Positions 36,318 through 45,500 of a stretch of DNA of 64,000 nucleotides are shown here, one piece after another. The translations under genes were made by a program, and so were the position numbers. Below the pieces are notes generated by a model. The model saw nothing but the letters and a program-made list of their open reading frames with translations, was not told the origin of the DNA and searched no databases. This stretch comes from an uncultured Candidatus Melainabacteria bacterium. GTDB taxonomy: Bacteria > Cyanobacteriota > Vampirovibrionia > Gastranaerophilales > Gastranaerophilaceae. The DNA is taken from NCBI GenBank assembly GCA_949927415.1, contig CATLFB010000001.1, forward strand, positions 458,964-522,963, read 5' to 3'. Positions within the stretch are counted from its first letter, which is position 1, and every line of letters begins with the position of its first letter.

Positions 36318-38042
36318 ATGTCAGTAGGACAATTCGTATTTATGTTACACAGCCACCTTCCTTACTATAGAAAAGCCGGCATGTGGCCTTTCGGGGAAGA
36401 AAACCTTTATGAATGCATGGCGGAAACTTATGTTCCTTTACTCAATGCCATTTCCGAGCTTTATGATGAAGGTATTAAAGCAAAGCTTACGGTAGGCATT
36501 ACGCCTATTTTGGCAGAACAGCTTAACGATGAACATCTTAAGCATGGTTTTGTTGAATATTTGGATTCAAGAATTGCTAAAGTTTCTAAAGATTTGGACA
36601 GATATCCGGATCCGAAAGTTCCGCATTCACAGCATTTAAAATATCTGGCTAAATACTATTACGATTGGTTCAACCATATTAAAGATTCATTTATTAACAA
36701 ATATGGCATGGACTTGATTGCCCAGTTTAAAAAATATCAAGACCTTGGATGTATCGAAATTACAACTTCCGGCGCAACCCATGGTTTTTCACCGCTTCTT
36801 GCAACTGACAGCAACCTGAATGCACAGTTCAAAATCGGTTCTGACACAACAAAAAGATTGTTCGGCAAAAAAGCTGACGGATGTTGGCTTCCTGAATGCG
36901 CTTACAGACAGGGCTATGAATATGTAGGAAAAGACGGTCAAAAACATTGGCGTCCTGCAATTGAAGTAACACTTCAAAACAATGACATTGAATATTTCTT
37001 CACAGAATCACATGTTATTGAAGGCGGAAATTCAATCGGAAACAGACGTGTAATCGGGGTTTACGGAAACATCGAATACATTCCGCTGCCTGAGCGCGAA
37101 GCAACCGGATATGACACATATTCGGCATACTGGCTTCCGGATGCACAGGTTGCGGTTATGGGAAGAAATGACAGAGCCGGTTATCAGGTATGGTCAGCGG
37201 CTGACGGATATCCGGGAGACGGATGTTTCAGAGAATTCCACAGAAAAGACTGCAATTCCGGTATGCATTACTGGAGAATAACGTCTTCCAAAACTGATTT
37301 AGGCGACAAAATGCTTTATGATCCGGTTTTGGCTCAAAATAAAATCAACGAAAACTCTGATCACTACACAACTTTGATTTACCATTTGCTGAACGATTAC
37401 AAAATGGCTCACAATGGCAAAGAAGGTCTGGTAATGGTTTCATTTGACACAGAACTTTTTGGACACTGGTGGTTTGAGGGTGTTGAATTTATAAAACAGG
37501 TTATCAAGAAATTCAACCAGTATCTTCCTGAAGTAGAAAGAATGACAGCGGGTGAATATGTACATGCATATCCTCCGAAAGAAGCAATTCAGATTCCGGA
37601 AAGCTCATGGGGTCAAGGCGGACACTTCTACGTTTGGAACAACCATTTAACAGAATGGATGTGGCCGATAATCCATGCTTGCGAAAAAAGAATCAATGCG
37701 ATTGCTGACAAATACTCTGAAATTCCGGAAGACAAAGTTTTCCACAGAGCATTAAATCAGCTGGCCAGAGAAAATCTGTTGCTGCAAAGTTCAGATTGGC
37801 CGTTTTTGATTACCACATGGCAGGCAAAAGATTATGCAACAGACAGGTTCAGAGAGCATGTCGAAAGATTTGAAAAAATCGCCGATATGATTGATTCCGG
37901 ATGCATTGATGAGGGTGCACTGCAGGAAATCGAAAGTATCGACAACTGCTTCCCGACAATTGATTACAGGGTTTACCAGTCAATTGAAGAAGGTGTAATC
38001 CCGCAGCAGTCTAAAAAACTTGCTCCGCTTTATGTGGATTAA
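36318..38042 (+). CDS. GH57 family glycoside hydrolase, probably alpha-glucan branching enzyme
   Basis: 574 residues from the ATG at 36318, five bases after GGAGG; an ATG 12 bases upstream contains that site and is rejected. GH57 motifs: FMLHSHLPYYRK near the start, TSGATHGFSPLL, WLPECAYRQGYEY with the nucleophile Glu near 193, VSFDTELFGHWWFEG with the acid Asp near 377, and SSWGQGGHF-x-VW near 435. The W-x-P-E-C and FDTELFGHWWFEG forms are those of branching enzymes that work on glycogen-like alpha-1,4-glucan. Likely cytoplasmic, no signal peptide. It stands alone with its own terminator. Confidence 0.9.
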   Translation: MSVGQFVFMLHSHLPYYRKAGMWPFGEENLYECMAETYVPLLNAISELYDEGIKAKLTVGITPILAEQLNDEHLKHGFVEYLDSRIAKVSKDLDRYPDPKVPHSQHLKYLAKYYYDWFNHIKDSFINKYGMDLIAQFKKYQDLGCIEITTSGATHGFSPLLATDSNLNAQFKIGSDTTKRLFGKKADGCWLPECAYRQGYEYVGKDGQKHWRPAIEVTLQNNDIEYFFTESHVIEGGNSIGNRRVIGVYGNIEYIPLPEREATGYDTYSAYWLPDAQVAVMGRNDRAGYQVWSAADGYPGDGCFREFHRKDCNSGMHYWRITSSKTDLGDKMLYDPVLAQNKINENSDHYTTLIYHLLNDYKMAHNGKEGLVMVSFDTELFGHWWFEGVEFIKQVIKKFNQYLPEVERMTAGEYVHAYPPKEAIQIPESSWGQGGHFYVWNNHLTEWMWPIIHACEKRINAIADKYSEIPEDKVFHRALNQLARENLLLQSSDWPFLITTWQAKDYATDRFREHVERFEKIADMIDSGCIDEGALQEIESIDNCFPTIDYRVYQSIEEGVIPQQSKKLAPLYVD

Positions 38043-38065
38043 GAAATAACAAAGGATAAACAGAC

Positions 38066-38096
38066 AAAAAAACTCCGATAAAATCGGAGTTTTTTT
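38066..38096 (+). terminator. GH57 gene terminator
   Basis: AAAAAACTCCGAT / ATCGGAGTTTTTT perfect stem with a 3-base loop and T run. Confidence 0.9.
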
Positions 38097-38181
38097 ATGC
38101 TCTGCTCCGAAATGTAAAAAAATGTTAACTTTGTAGCAAAAAATTTTTTCAGCATTTTTTTAACATTCGAAAGGAGAATAT

Positions 38182-38667
38182 ATGCAAATAACTACAAATT
38201 ATAATATGCCAAGTTCATACAAAATGACGTCAAATTCAACAAGACCGGTAAACACAAATTTACAAACAAAAAATATTGATACTGTTTCATTCAAAGGAAA
38301 TAAAATTGGCGAACTAATAGATTTTGTGAACAAACATTCAAAAATAATTCCGGCAGAAAAAGCAGGAAGCAATGATATTAATTTAACATTTTTTGGTGTG
38401 AGAAAAATTGGCGAACCGTCAGTTGAAAAATTCAAAGAACTTGCCTCGCCCATAAAAGAGATTCTAAATAAAACAAAAGAGGATGTTTCTTATATTAAAC
38501 TTGGCCCGATTTTTGACAGTCAGGAAAAAGCCTTACAAACAATGGGGCTTGGTCACTTGATGGGAGAATGGGAAGTATTATCTCCTGATACGCTAATGGA
38601 ATTTGCACCAAAAGGATTCAAAAACCATTTAGCAGGGCAGGGTTTGGTAACTATAAAAAATAAATAA
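38182..38667 (+). CDS. Hypothetical protein with Asn/Thr-rich N-terminus and VSFKG motif
   Basis: 161 residues. The first 35 residues are Asn, Ser and Thr rich and end in DTVSFKGN, a short F-K-G motif I associate with many small proteins of this bacterial group (from memory). The rest is a mixed alpha/beta domain (GVRKIGEPSVEKF, LGHLMGEWEVL). AAAGGAG precedes the ATG. No signal peptide or membrane helix; function unknown. Confidence 0.65.
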   Translation: MQITTNYNMPSSYKMTSNSTRPVNTNLQTKNIDTVSFKGNKIGELIDFVNKHSKIIPAEKAGSNDINLTFFGVRKIGEPSVEKFKELASPIKEILNKTKEDVSYIKLGPIFDSQEKALQTMGLGHLMGEWEVLSPDTLMEFAPKGFKNHLAGQGLVTIKNK

Positions 38668-38854
38668 TTTTTGTCATAAGAGAATTCTTCGACAGTGTCT
38701 TATTATATCCCTCAGCCATGTTTAAGAACTTATTAAAACTATTGATAAGTAAAGTTGAGCCGGAAATGTGGTAATGGACTAAAAATCAGTAATGGTATCC
38801 CGAACATAGTCATTATATTCATTGCAAGGCAAGAAAAAAGTTTAAAAGAAGTAC

Positions 38855-38883
38855 TTGATTTTTAAAATTCAGCATATTATAAT
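38855..38883 (+). promoter_or_regulatory. Promoter of tRNA-Asp
   Basis: TTGATT at 38855-38860 and TATAAT at 38878-38883 with a 17-bp spacer, 43 bases before the mature tRNA; the leader holds a TCGGAA / TTCCGA hairpin. Confidence 0.75.
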
Positions 38884-38925
38884 AAGACTTGTCGGAAGAG
38901 TTCCGACGATGACAAAAGAATTTAA

Positions 38926-39003
38926 GGGAGCGTAGCTCAGTTTGGTTAGAGCGCATGCCTGTCACGCATGAGGTCGCGAGTTCGAGCCTCGTCGTTCCCG
39001 CCA
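38926..39003 (+). tRNA. trnD: tRNA-Asp (anticodon GTC)
   Basis: Acceptor arms GGGAGCG / CGTTCCC with one G-T wobble; anticodon loop CTGTCAC gives GTC; T arm GCGAGTTCGAGCCTCGT; discriminator G. The 3' CCA is encoded at 39001-39003, unlike in tRNA-Trp of this window. Confidence 0.97.
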
Positions 39004-39014
39004 TTATTAAAATT

Positions 39015-39037
39015 AGCACCACAAGGTGCTTTTTTTA
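39015..39037 (+). terminator. tRNA-Asp terminator
   Basis: AGCACC / GGTGCT stem with ACAA loop and seven T. The rest of the gap to 39312 is AT-rich, and I see nothing else in it. Confidence 0.85.
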
Positions 39038-39312
39038 TTTATGCTCTCTGACTGCGTTTCAGCCGGTTCGGCACTCTGAATTCAATGTCCGGTTTGTTAC
39101 AGATAAAATTTTGAAAGCTATGAAATCAAAATGCGCAACCTCGAAAGTCAAAATAAAACCATAATTTCAGATTGCAAAGAAAAGTTATTAAATGTAACGT
39201 TGTTTGTAATTTAATAGCAAATTTTATTTTTACAGGTTTTCATTATATTAAGAATTCAGAAAATAAACATCATTATCTATTACATTGAAAAACGGAAGTA
39301 TAAAATAGTATC

Positions 39313-39657
39313 ATGAACATCAAAAAATTACTTGGCGAAAAGGTTAAACTCCATCGAAAAATGCAAGGGTATACGCAAGAAAAATTTGCCGAAATGATTG
39401 ATATTACTCCACGCAATTTAAACAGGATTGAATCAGGTAAAAACTTCGTTACGGCTCAAACTTTAGATAAAATTCTTTCTGCTCTGAACGTTTCTCCAGG
39501 TATATTATTTTCCTGCAAATATTTGAAAGAAGAAGATGATGATGATAATATGCTTAATCAAATATATGCTTTCATTGACAAGATAAAATTCAAACCGCAA
39601 CAACTGGAAAAAACATATCAGCTAATTAAAATACTTTCTGAAAACGGAAATTTTTAG
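39313..39657 (+). CDS. XRE-family regulator with C-terminal helical tail
   Basis: 114 residues. HTH: KVKLHRKMQGYTQEKFAEMID, ITPRNLNRIESGKNFVT, DKILSALNVSPGILF. An acidic linker (EEDDDD) joins a C-terminal helix of about 35 residues that may dimerise. It lies 280 bp before the end of a convergent prepilin gene, which itself has another XRE gene on its far side. Confidence 0.87.
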   Translation: MNIKKLLGEKVKLHRKMQGYTQEKFAEMIDITPRNLNRIESGKNFVTAQTLDKILSALNVSPGILFSCKYLKEEDDDDNMLNQIYAFIDKIKFKPQQLEKTYQLIKILSENGNF

Positions 39658-39844
39658 ATTCTTTTTAATTGTTTAGCTAGCCGGATGGCAAAAATATTCA
39701 CAAAATACATCTCTTATTGCAAGAGCAAAAGATATTTCGAAATGATATCAAGCCCATAATAAATTAACGAGATGGAAGATTCGCATATTTGCATAAAGTA
39801 TGCTCATAGCGCTTTTAAGTCCGTTTGCAAAAAATCTTTGACAA

Positions 39845-39878
39845 AAAGATTGGCGATATGTTCAATACGCCAATCTTT
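39845..39878 (-). terminator. Terminator of the prepilin gene at 39935
   Basis: Perfect 11-bp stem AAAGATTGGCG / CGCCAATCTTT with a 12-base loop, followed by TTTTTGTC on the minus strand. The remainder of 39658-39934 shows no gene. Confidence 0.65.
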
Positions 39879-39934
39879 CAGCTAAATATTTCTCAAAACT
39901 TACGCTAAGGTTACTTACACTTTGAATTTCCATA

Positions 39935-40675
39935 CTAGCTTAAATCCTTGCAGCGTAAATAACTCATATTTTCTTTTTCAAGCACCCAGGCTGTGCAGCC
40001 GCGGCCGCTTTGCCTGTTGTTAGTAGAAATTTTACAGTTTCTCTCAAAAGGATTATTTTGGTCAGTTGGTACACCCCACGGGATTAGACGATCTTTCATC
40101 ACATAAAAATTGAACTGATTGATGCCTTCATTTCTTTGCCTGTTTTTGGGCGGAAACCAGACGACAATAGTAGAACATAAATCACCTTTAGTTATATCAC
40201 TTCTTGCACAGCTATCATTGCCATAAATTTGTCCCATTATCAGAATAGTTCCGTCATGCAATTGAATAGAGCGGGGTTCTCCTTTATCATATATCATCTC
40301 AAGCGGTACTCTTTGCATATTTGTCAGAACAACACCCTCATCCCAACCGGCTTTTAGCAAATCACCGTTTAAATATTGCAGAAACCTTTCTGTCAGAATA
40401 TTCTGCCCGGTTTGGTCCAGAATCGTTTGTCCGTTTTCATTTTTATCGGAAGTAAGTGTAGGGGGCAAATCCCATTTGTCAATAGTTCCATATTCATTAA
40501 TAGCCAAATTCATAGCCTGACTTATAGTAGAATAAACTTTCTTTAATTTTGATGCTGTTTCTTTTTCCTTATATCTTCCCACAACACTTGGCAATGTCAT
40601 TGCTACAACAACACCTATAATACCTAGTGTAATAAGCACTTCTGCAAGAGTAAACGCAAAATTGAACTTTTTCAT
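39935..40675 (-). CDS. Type IV prepilin-like protein, short leader, paired with an XRE gene
   Basis: 246 residues. MKKFNFA then FTLAEVLITLGIIGVVVAM: a short leader cut after Ala7 (Ala, not Gly, at -1), Glu at +5. The C-terminal part has several Cys (SCARSD, DLCSTI, NCKIS, GRGCTAW) that may form disulphides. The Asp/Asn loop of its relatives is degenerate. AAAGGG lies upstream. It is divergent from the XRE gene at 40780 across a 104-bp gap with a strong inverted repeat. No G tract. Confidence 0.9.
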   Translation of the reverse strand: MKKFNFAFTLAEVLITLGIIGVVVAMTLPSVVGRYKEKETASKLKKVYSTISQAMNLAINEYGTIDKWDLPPTLTSDKNENGQTILDQTGQNILTERFLQYLNGDLLKAGWDEGVVLTNMQRVPLEMIYDKGEPRSIQLHDGTILIMGQIYGNDSCARSDITKGDLCSTIVVWFPPKNRQRNEGINQFNFYVMKDRLIPWGVPTDQNNPFERNCKISTNNRQSGRGCTAWVLEKENMSYLRCKDLS

Positions 40676-40691
40676 AACAGCCCTTTCGTCT

Positions 40692-40753
40692 ATATAACGA
40701 CATTTAAAATATAATAACGCCTATAATATCATAATAGCGTATTGTCGTTATAT
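40692..40753. promoter_or_regulatory. Inverted repeat between prepilin and XRE genes, candidate operator
   Basis: ATATAACGACA (40692-40702) and TGTCGTTATAT (40743-40753) are perfect complements 40 bp apart; further ATAACGC-type half sites lie between them. The position fits an operator bound by the adjacent XRE regulator. Confidence 0.6.
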
Positions 40754-40779
40754 TGTCAAGGTGTTAGTATAACAGCATT

Positions 40780-41013
40780 ATGGACAATATACAAACTTTG
40801 GCAAATAAATTTGCAATTAGAATTCGGTTTGAGAGAATAAAGAGACGCTATTCCCAGGAAAAACTTGCCGAACTGGCGGGAATCGGCCGCTCTACATTAA
40901 CACAAATTGAGGCGCAAACTTCATCACCGACTCTTGACGTAGTTGAAAAACTCGCTAAAGCTCTTGAATATGAGCCATTTGAACTATTAATATTCAAGAA
41001 TCTGGAAATTTAA
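40780..41013 (+). CDS. XRE-family small regulator, divergent from a prepilin gene
   Basis: 77 residues: FERIKRRYSQEKLAELAG, IGRSTLTQIEAQTSSPT, EKLAKALEYEPFELL, a bare Cro/C1-type HTH. No Shine-Dalgarno site is seen before the ATG, so a leaderless or short-leader mRNA is possible. The arrangement with the prepilin gene mirrors that at 12923-13909. Confidence 0.88.
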   Translation: MDNIQTLANKFAIRIRFERIKRRYSQEKLAELAGIGRSTLTQIEAQTSSPTLDVVEKLAKALEYEPFELLIFKNLEI

Positions 41014-41058
41014 GCGCAAAAAAATTTCATATTATATTCCGGCAAAAACTGCGTTAAG

Positions 41059-41949
41059 TTATTTGAATTTTTCCTGAAGTTTTTCCAAAAACAGTTTTGC
41101 TGCAGGCGAAAACACCTGATACTTTTTCCAGACAATATCCAGGCCGGATTCAAGTTTCGGGCTCAAAGGGCGAAAGCAAATCAGACTGTCTTCGGAGGTA
41201 TTTGCAAGCTTGTCAAGCGTCAAAGCATACCCGACTCCGGCTTCAACCATTTTAACTGCATTATATGCGAGATTGTATGTCGCGGTTATGTTTAAATTAT
41301 CAAACTCATCGCCAAACCAATCCAAAAACCCGCTGTCTTTTGAATATTTCGGAGACATCTGGCGTGAGGCAAGGAGCGGCACTTTTGTCAAATCTTTTAA
41401 TTCAACAACTTTATTTTTTGCAAGCGGGCTGTCCTTTCGCATAATCACGCCCCAAACATCTTTTTCGGGCAACTCAATATTATCGTACTTTGACAAATCT
41501 ACAGGCTGAATCAAAACGCCAAAATCAAGTAGGCCTCTGTCAAGTTTTTCAATTACGTCTTCTGCGTTGCCGGAATATATGTGAAATTTAATTGCAGGAT
41601 AACTGATTTGAATTTCTTTTATAATTTCCGCTATATATTTCATGGAATCCGTTTCGCCGCCGCCAATATAAATATCTCCGCTTAAAGTTTCAGATAATGA
41701 GCGGAATTCAGCCTCTGTTTTTTCAACCATATCAACAATTTCTTCAGCCCTTTTTCTCAGAATCATTCCTTCTGAGGTGAGCGTCACTTTATGCTTGCCG
41801 CGGATGAAAAGCTTTTGATTCAGTTCTTTTTCCAAATCCTGCAATTGTCTTGTCAATGTCGGCTGGGTCAGGTGAAGAGAGTTTGCGGCACCGGTGATTG
41901 AGCCTTCTTTTGCAACGGAGAGAAAATATTTCAAGACACGAATTTCCAT
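41059..41949 (-). CDS. LysR-family transcriptional regulator
   Basis: 296 residues. Winged HTH MEIRVLKYFLSVAKEGSITGAANSLHLTQPTLTRQLQDLE, then a substrate-binding domain of two Rossmann-like lobes (IYIGGGETDSMKYI, LDFGVLIQPV, GVGYALTLDKL). It is divergent from two alpha/beta hydrolase genes and likely controls them from the 155-bp gap. The ligand is unknown. Confidence 0.93.
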   Translation of the reverse strand: MEIRVLKYFLSVAKEGSITGAANSLHLTQPTLTRQLQDLEKELNQKLFIRGKHKVTLTSEGMILRKRAEEIVDMVEKTEAEFRSLSETLSGDIYIGGGETDSMKYIAEIIKEIQISYPAIKFHIYSGNAEDVIEKLDRGLLDFGVLIQPVDLSKYDNIELPEKDVWGVIMRKDSPLAKNKVVELKDLTKVPLLASRQMSPKYSKDSGFLDWFGDEFDNLNITATYNLAYNAVKMVEAGVGYALTLDKLANTSEDSLICFRPLSPKLESGLDIVWKKYQVFSPAAKLFLEKLQEKFK

Positions 41950-42103
41950 AATTTTATTTTATGGCATGAAATTATGCCTGTCAAGCATTCTTAAGTATAA
42001 AATATAAGTATTTGCTATTTTTAAAATATCGTAAATAATAAAAATATGGATAAAAAGATAAAAAAATTAGTAAAATTCTTCGCATAATAGATAAGGAGAA
42101 AAA

Positions 42104-42976
42104 ATGGATATAATAAAAGTGGAAACCCCGAGAGGTTTAGAATTAAAAGGTGCGATATTTGGAGAAAAAACAGCCAATACGGTTGTCATAATGCTCACCG
42201 GAATTTGCTCTAATGTTTTTCAAAACGAACTTTTGTATTCTACCGGCAAATTGCTGAGCAAAAACGGGATTTGCTGTATTATTGCGCAAGCACATGATTC
42301 TTTTTCCTGTTTTGCCTATTCTGATTTTTCAATCGGGAAACAGCGCCATACGGGAGTTTTCAGGGATGATTTCGACAAGGTTTATGAGGATGTTGAAAGT
42401 TACGTGAAATATGCAAAAGACCTCGGCTTTAAAAACATAATACTTGCAGGCCATTCGCTTGGCTCAAACAAAATCATCCATTATCTTGGAAATACTGAGG
42501 ATAATTATATAGATTATTTTATAGTGACCTCGCCGGTTGATTTAATGCACTGGTGGAATGTTATGCCAAATATTGACAAGTGCTTTGAGATGGCGAAACA
42601 ATGGGTTGAAGAGGGCAGAGGCGATGACATTTTGCCGTTTATGTTCGGCGGATTCTCGCCAATGAGCGCAAAGACAGTTGTCGGATTTTGCAATGCAGAT
42701 AATCTCAAAAATTGCCCGGTGATAAGCAAACAGGGAGAAACCCTATCTTTATACAACATAAAACCGAACGGAACTTTTTTAATCGGCTCAAAAGATTCTG
42801 TTACAGGTGACAGCCCGAAAGGTTTTATCGAAACTCTGAATTCATGGACGAAAAATCCTGAACTCAACAGAGTTATAGAAATCGAAGGCGGCTCACACAT
42901 TTTCTATGGCAAACATGATGAATATGCGAAAAAAATTCTGGATATTGTAGAAGAGCAGGTTTTATCATTAAGGTAA
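42104..42976 (+). CDS. Alpha/beta hydrolase (cytoplasmic)
   Basis: 290 residues. The nucleophile elbow is AGHSLGSNK near residue 124, the late His is in EGGSHIFYGKHDEY, and an Asp candidate lies near FLIGSKDSVTG. The form GHSLGS with a WW-containing cap (MHWWNVMP) suggests an esterase; the substrate is unknown. AAGGAGA precedes the ATG. The next hydrolase gene starts 13 bp after it, so the two form an operon divergent from lysR. Confidence 0.85.
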   Translation: MDIIKVETPRGLELKGAIFGEKTANTVVIMLTGICSNVFQNELLYSTGKLLSKNGICCIIAQAHDSFSCFAYSDFSIGKQRHTGVFRDDFDKVYEDVESYVKYAKDLGFKNIILAGHSLGSNKIIHYLGNTEDNYIDYFIVTSPVDLMHWWNVMPNIDKCFEMAKQWVEEGRGDDILPFMFGGFSPMSAKTVVGFCNADNLKNCPVISKQGETLSLYNIKPNGTFLIGSKDSVTGDSPKGFIETLNSWTKNPELNRVIEIEGGSHIFYGKHDEYAKKILDIVEEQVLSLR

Positions 42977-42989
42977 GAAAGGATGGGTA

Positions 42990-44015
42990 ATGAAAAATTT
43001 AATAATTTGTTTGATGACACTGGTATTAATTATAGGAGGTTCCTCAATGACTATGGCAGCCGGCAACAATTGGGACAAAACATTCAAAAAAAGCGATAAG
43101 GTCGAAGTTAAAAAGGTTAATTTCAAAAACAGATACGGCATAACTCTTGCGGGAGATTTATACATACCAAAAGACAAAAAATCCGGCAAATTACCTGCAA
43201 TTGCTCTAAGCGGACCCTTTGGAGCCATCAAAGAACAGGCGTCGGGGTTGTATGCTCAAACGCTTGCTGAACGCGGATTTATCACGCTGGCATTTGACCC
43301 CTCATACACCGGCGAAAGCGGCGGAGAACCTCGAAATGTCGCATCTCCTGATATCAATACGGAAGATTTTAGTGCATCAGTTGACTTTTTAAGTAATCAG
43401 GAAAATGTTGATTCTGATAAAATCGGGATTCTCGGAATTTGCGGTTTTGGCGGAATGGGTCTGAATGCGGCCGCAATGGACACAAGAATCAAAGCAACCG
43501 TCACATCAACAATGTATGATATGAGCCGCGTAAATGCAAACGGCTACAACGATTCAATGGATGCAAAAGCCCGTTATGCTCTTAGAGAAACTCTGAACAG
43601 GCAGCGAAGTGTCGATTTTAAAAACGGAACTTATGCAAAAGCGTCCGGTCTTCCTGAAAAATTGACAGGCGATGAGCCGCAATTTATAAAGGATTACTGG
43701 GGTTATTACAAAACTCCGCGGGGATTCCACAAGCGTTCAATTAATTCTAACGGAAACTGGAATATGACTTCATCCCTGTCCTTTATGACAATGCCTATTC
43801 TTGCCTACAGTTCCGAAATCCAAAACGCAGTCCTGATGATTCACGGAGAAAATGCACACAGCCGCTATTTTACGGAAGATGCTTTCAAAAATCTGAAAGG
43901 CGCCAACAAAGAATTATACATCGTCAAAGGCGCAAACCATGTCGATTTGTACGACAATTTGGAAAAAATCCCTTTCGATAAAATCGAAACATTCTTCAAA
44001 CAGCATTTGAAATAA
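42990..44015 (+). CDS. Exported alpha/beta hydrolase, dienelactone-hydrolase-like, Cys at the nucleophile position
   Basis: 341 residues. Signal peptide MKNLIICLMTLVLIIGGSSM...MAA. The core has FDPSYTGESGGEP, then LGICGFGGMGLNAAAMD: the elbow reads G-x-C-x-G, so Cys stands where Ser is usual, as in dienelactone hydrolases and in many relatives of this COG1073-type group. MYDMSRVNANGYNDS, MIHGENAHSRY and GANHVDLYD (late His) follow. Probably secreted or periplasmic. Second gene after the cytoplasmic hydrolase. Confidence 0.87.
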   Translation: MKNLIICLMTLVLIIGGSSMTMAAGNNWDKTFKKSDKVEVKKVNFKNRYGITLAGDLYIPKDKKSGKLPAIALSGPFGAIKEQASGLYAQTLAERGFITLAFDPSYTGESGGEPRNVASPDINTEDFSASVDFLSNQENVDSDKIGILGICGFGGMGLNAAAMDTRIKATVTSTMYDMSRVNANGYNDSMDAKARYALRETLNRQRSVDFKNGTYAKASGLPEKLTGDEPQFIKDYWGYYKTPRGFHKRSINSNGNWNMTSSLSFMTMPILAYSSEIQNAVLMIHGENAHSRYFTEDAFKNLKGANKELYIVKGANHVDLYDNLEKIPFDKIETFFKQHLK

Positions 44016-44027
44016 TTCGACCAAAAT

Positions 44028-44063
44028 AAAAAACACTCCTCAAATCTGCAGGAGTGTTTTTTT
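44028..44063. terminator. Terminator between the hydrolase and the convergent small gene
   Basis: AAAACACTCCT / AGGAGTGTTTT stem with a 9-base loop; A and T runs suit both directions. Confidence 0.85.
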
Positions 44064-44094
44064 ATGCAAAAATTTATTGTCAAAAAGCGGCAAA

Positions 44095-44400
44095 TTACAG
44101 CAAACCAAACATCAACTTATTCAACATTGCAATCTGGTCAGTGCCTTCTCCTTTGTCGACAAATTCTTTAGATTCAACATTCTCAGACTTTTTCTCTTCC
44201 TGTTTGGAATCCAAAAATTTCGCGTTTGCATTACTTTTAGCCTCTTCAATCTTTTGAAGCTTTGCCTTATCTACATTTTTGTCGCCTGTCGGCTCAATTC
44301 CATACGCCCGAAGCGCTCTTATAATTCTCTGATACTCTGTGTCGATAGTCATTCCGCAGCCGGGAATTGCAGACGACATCGCTAGTGAATTCAATGCCAT
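44095..44400 (-). CDS. Small hypothetical protein with charged helical tail
   Basis: 101 residues, start MALNSLAMSSAIPGCGMTID. GGAGTAGAGAG lies upstream. One predicted helix (YQRIIRALRAYGI) and a Lys/Glu-rich region, ending with a hydrophobic segment (IAMLNKLMFGLL). Unknown family; no signal peptide. Confidence 0.6.
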   Translation of the reverse strand: MALNSLAMSSAIPGCGMTIDTEYQRIIRALRAYGIEPTGDKNVDKAKLQKIEEAKSNANAKFLDSKQEEKKSENVESKEFVDKGEGTDQIAMLNKLMFGLL

Positions 44401-44555
44401 AAAACTCTCTACTCCAATTAGTATATACTAATTATATACCCATACATATACTCATCTAACAACTTTTTATTTAAAATTTAATATATTTTAATATAATCCT
44501 AAAATCTTAACCAATCTCCGAATCAAATTCGGCAGAAAAATATTACAATTAGATT

Positions 44556-44975
44556 ATGTTTTATATTTACGACGATGAATTTTATAACAGATTGAAAAAA
44601 CCGAACTTTGAACCGCCCAAATGGATTTTCAAATATGTTTGGAGTGTTTTGTTTTTGCTGATGCTTGCATCTTTTATAATCATTTTGCTAAAACCCGCAT
44701 CAAATCTGAAATACGCAGCGATTGTAGTATTTTTTGTACAGCTTGCAGTTAATCTTTACTGGACAAAAGCTTTTTTCAAAGAACATGATATAAAAAAGGC
44801 TTTAATCACGGCAATTACGCTGACGATTCTTGTTTTTGCAATGATAATATTATTTTTCAGGCTGTCATTTTTGGCAGGATATCTGCAAATCCCGTATTTC
44901 TTATGGCTATTGTTTGCCTGCGCGCTAAATAAGGTTTTACTGGATTTGAACAGCATAAAAAAGACCGATTTATAA
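44556..44975 (+). CDS. TspO/MBR family membrane protein
   Basis: 139 residues with five hydrophobic helices. YNRLKKPNFEPPKWIFKYVWSVLF at the start and GYLQIPYFLWLLFACALN near the end match the TspO/MBR signature (L-x-KP-x-F-x-PP-x-W and Y-x-W-x-x-FA-x-x-LN). These proteins bind tetrapyrroles or related lipophilic ligands in the membrane. No Shine-Dalgarno site is visible. Neighbours give no pathway clue. Confidence 0.88.
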   Translation: MFYIYDDEFYNRLKKPNFEPPKWIFKYVWSVLFLLMLASFIIILLKPASNLKYAAIVVFFVQLAVNLYWTKAFFKEHDIKKALITAITLTILVFAMIILFFRLSFLAGYLQIPYFLWLLFACALNKVLLDLNSIKKTDL

Positions 44976-45070
44976 CCGGTCTTTACTTCCATCCTATCCT
45001 TAAATTTTAAAAATAATCTTCCTTTTCCTGTCCTTAATTTCCAACGGGCGCTTTTTAAACCCATTTTTGC

Positions 45071-45244
45071 TTACGCAATGAAATTTGTTCCGTATCTGCT
45101 TGCACCGTGGAAAAATGACTGCTTCATCATTTCAACAAGTGTTTTGCGGATTACACGTTTGTTATCAAATTTAACTTCGCTAATAGCTTTTGAAGTTTCT
45201 TTATATTTTTCAGCAACATCGGTGAATAGTAATGTTCTTGCCAT
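45071..45244 (-). CDS. Small hypothetical protein, 57 residues
   Basis: ATG at 45244 preceded by GAGGCTTTAAA; sequence begins MARTLLFTDVAEKYKETSKA and ends in HGASRYGTNFIA, with stop at 45071. Helical, basic, no membrane segment. The ribosome site and amphipathic composition support it over the opposite-strand frame at 45078-45302. Function unknown. Confidence 0.6.
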   Translation of the reverse strand: MARTLLFTDVAEKYKETSKAISEVKFDNKRVIRKTLVEMMKQSFFHGASRYGTNFIA

Positions 45245-45500
45245 TTTAAAGCCTCTCTTTTTCTTTATTTATCTCTCGTACTTATATAAAAAATTTTGGT
45301 AAAAAATTATTGACTTTTTATATTCAATTTATATAAATTTTGTTACATAAGTTTACATAACTCATTTTTTAAGATTTATGAAACACCCAAAATCCGGATA
45401 TAACAAGAAAATTTATCAAAGGGGCAAAATCAATCTAAAGTTTTAAAACAAAAATGCCGTTAAAATCCGTATTCATATCAAGAATAAGGAGAAGACAAAT

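Noticed and set aside
38955..39164. 69-codon plus-strand frame
   Set aside because: It starts inside tRNA-Asp and crosses its terminator.
45078..45302. 74-codon plus-strand frame
   Set aside because: The opposite strand has a 57-residue frame with a proper ribosome site and protein-like sequence.
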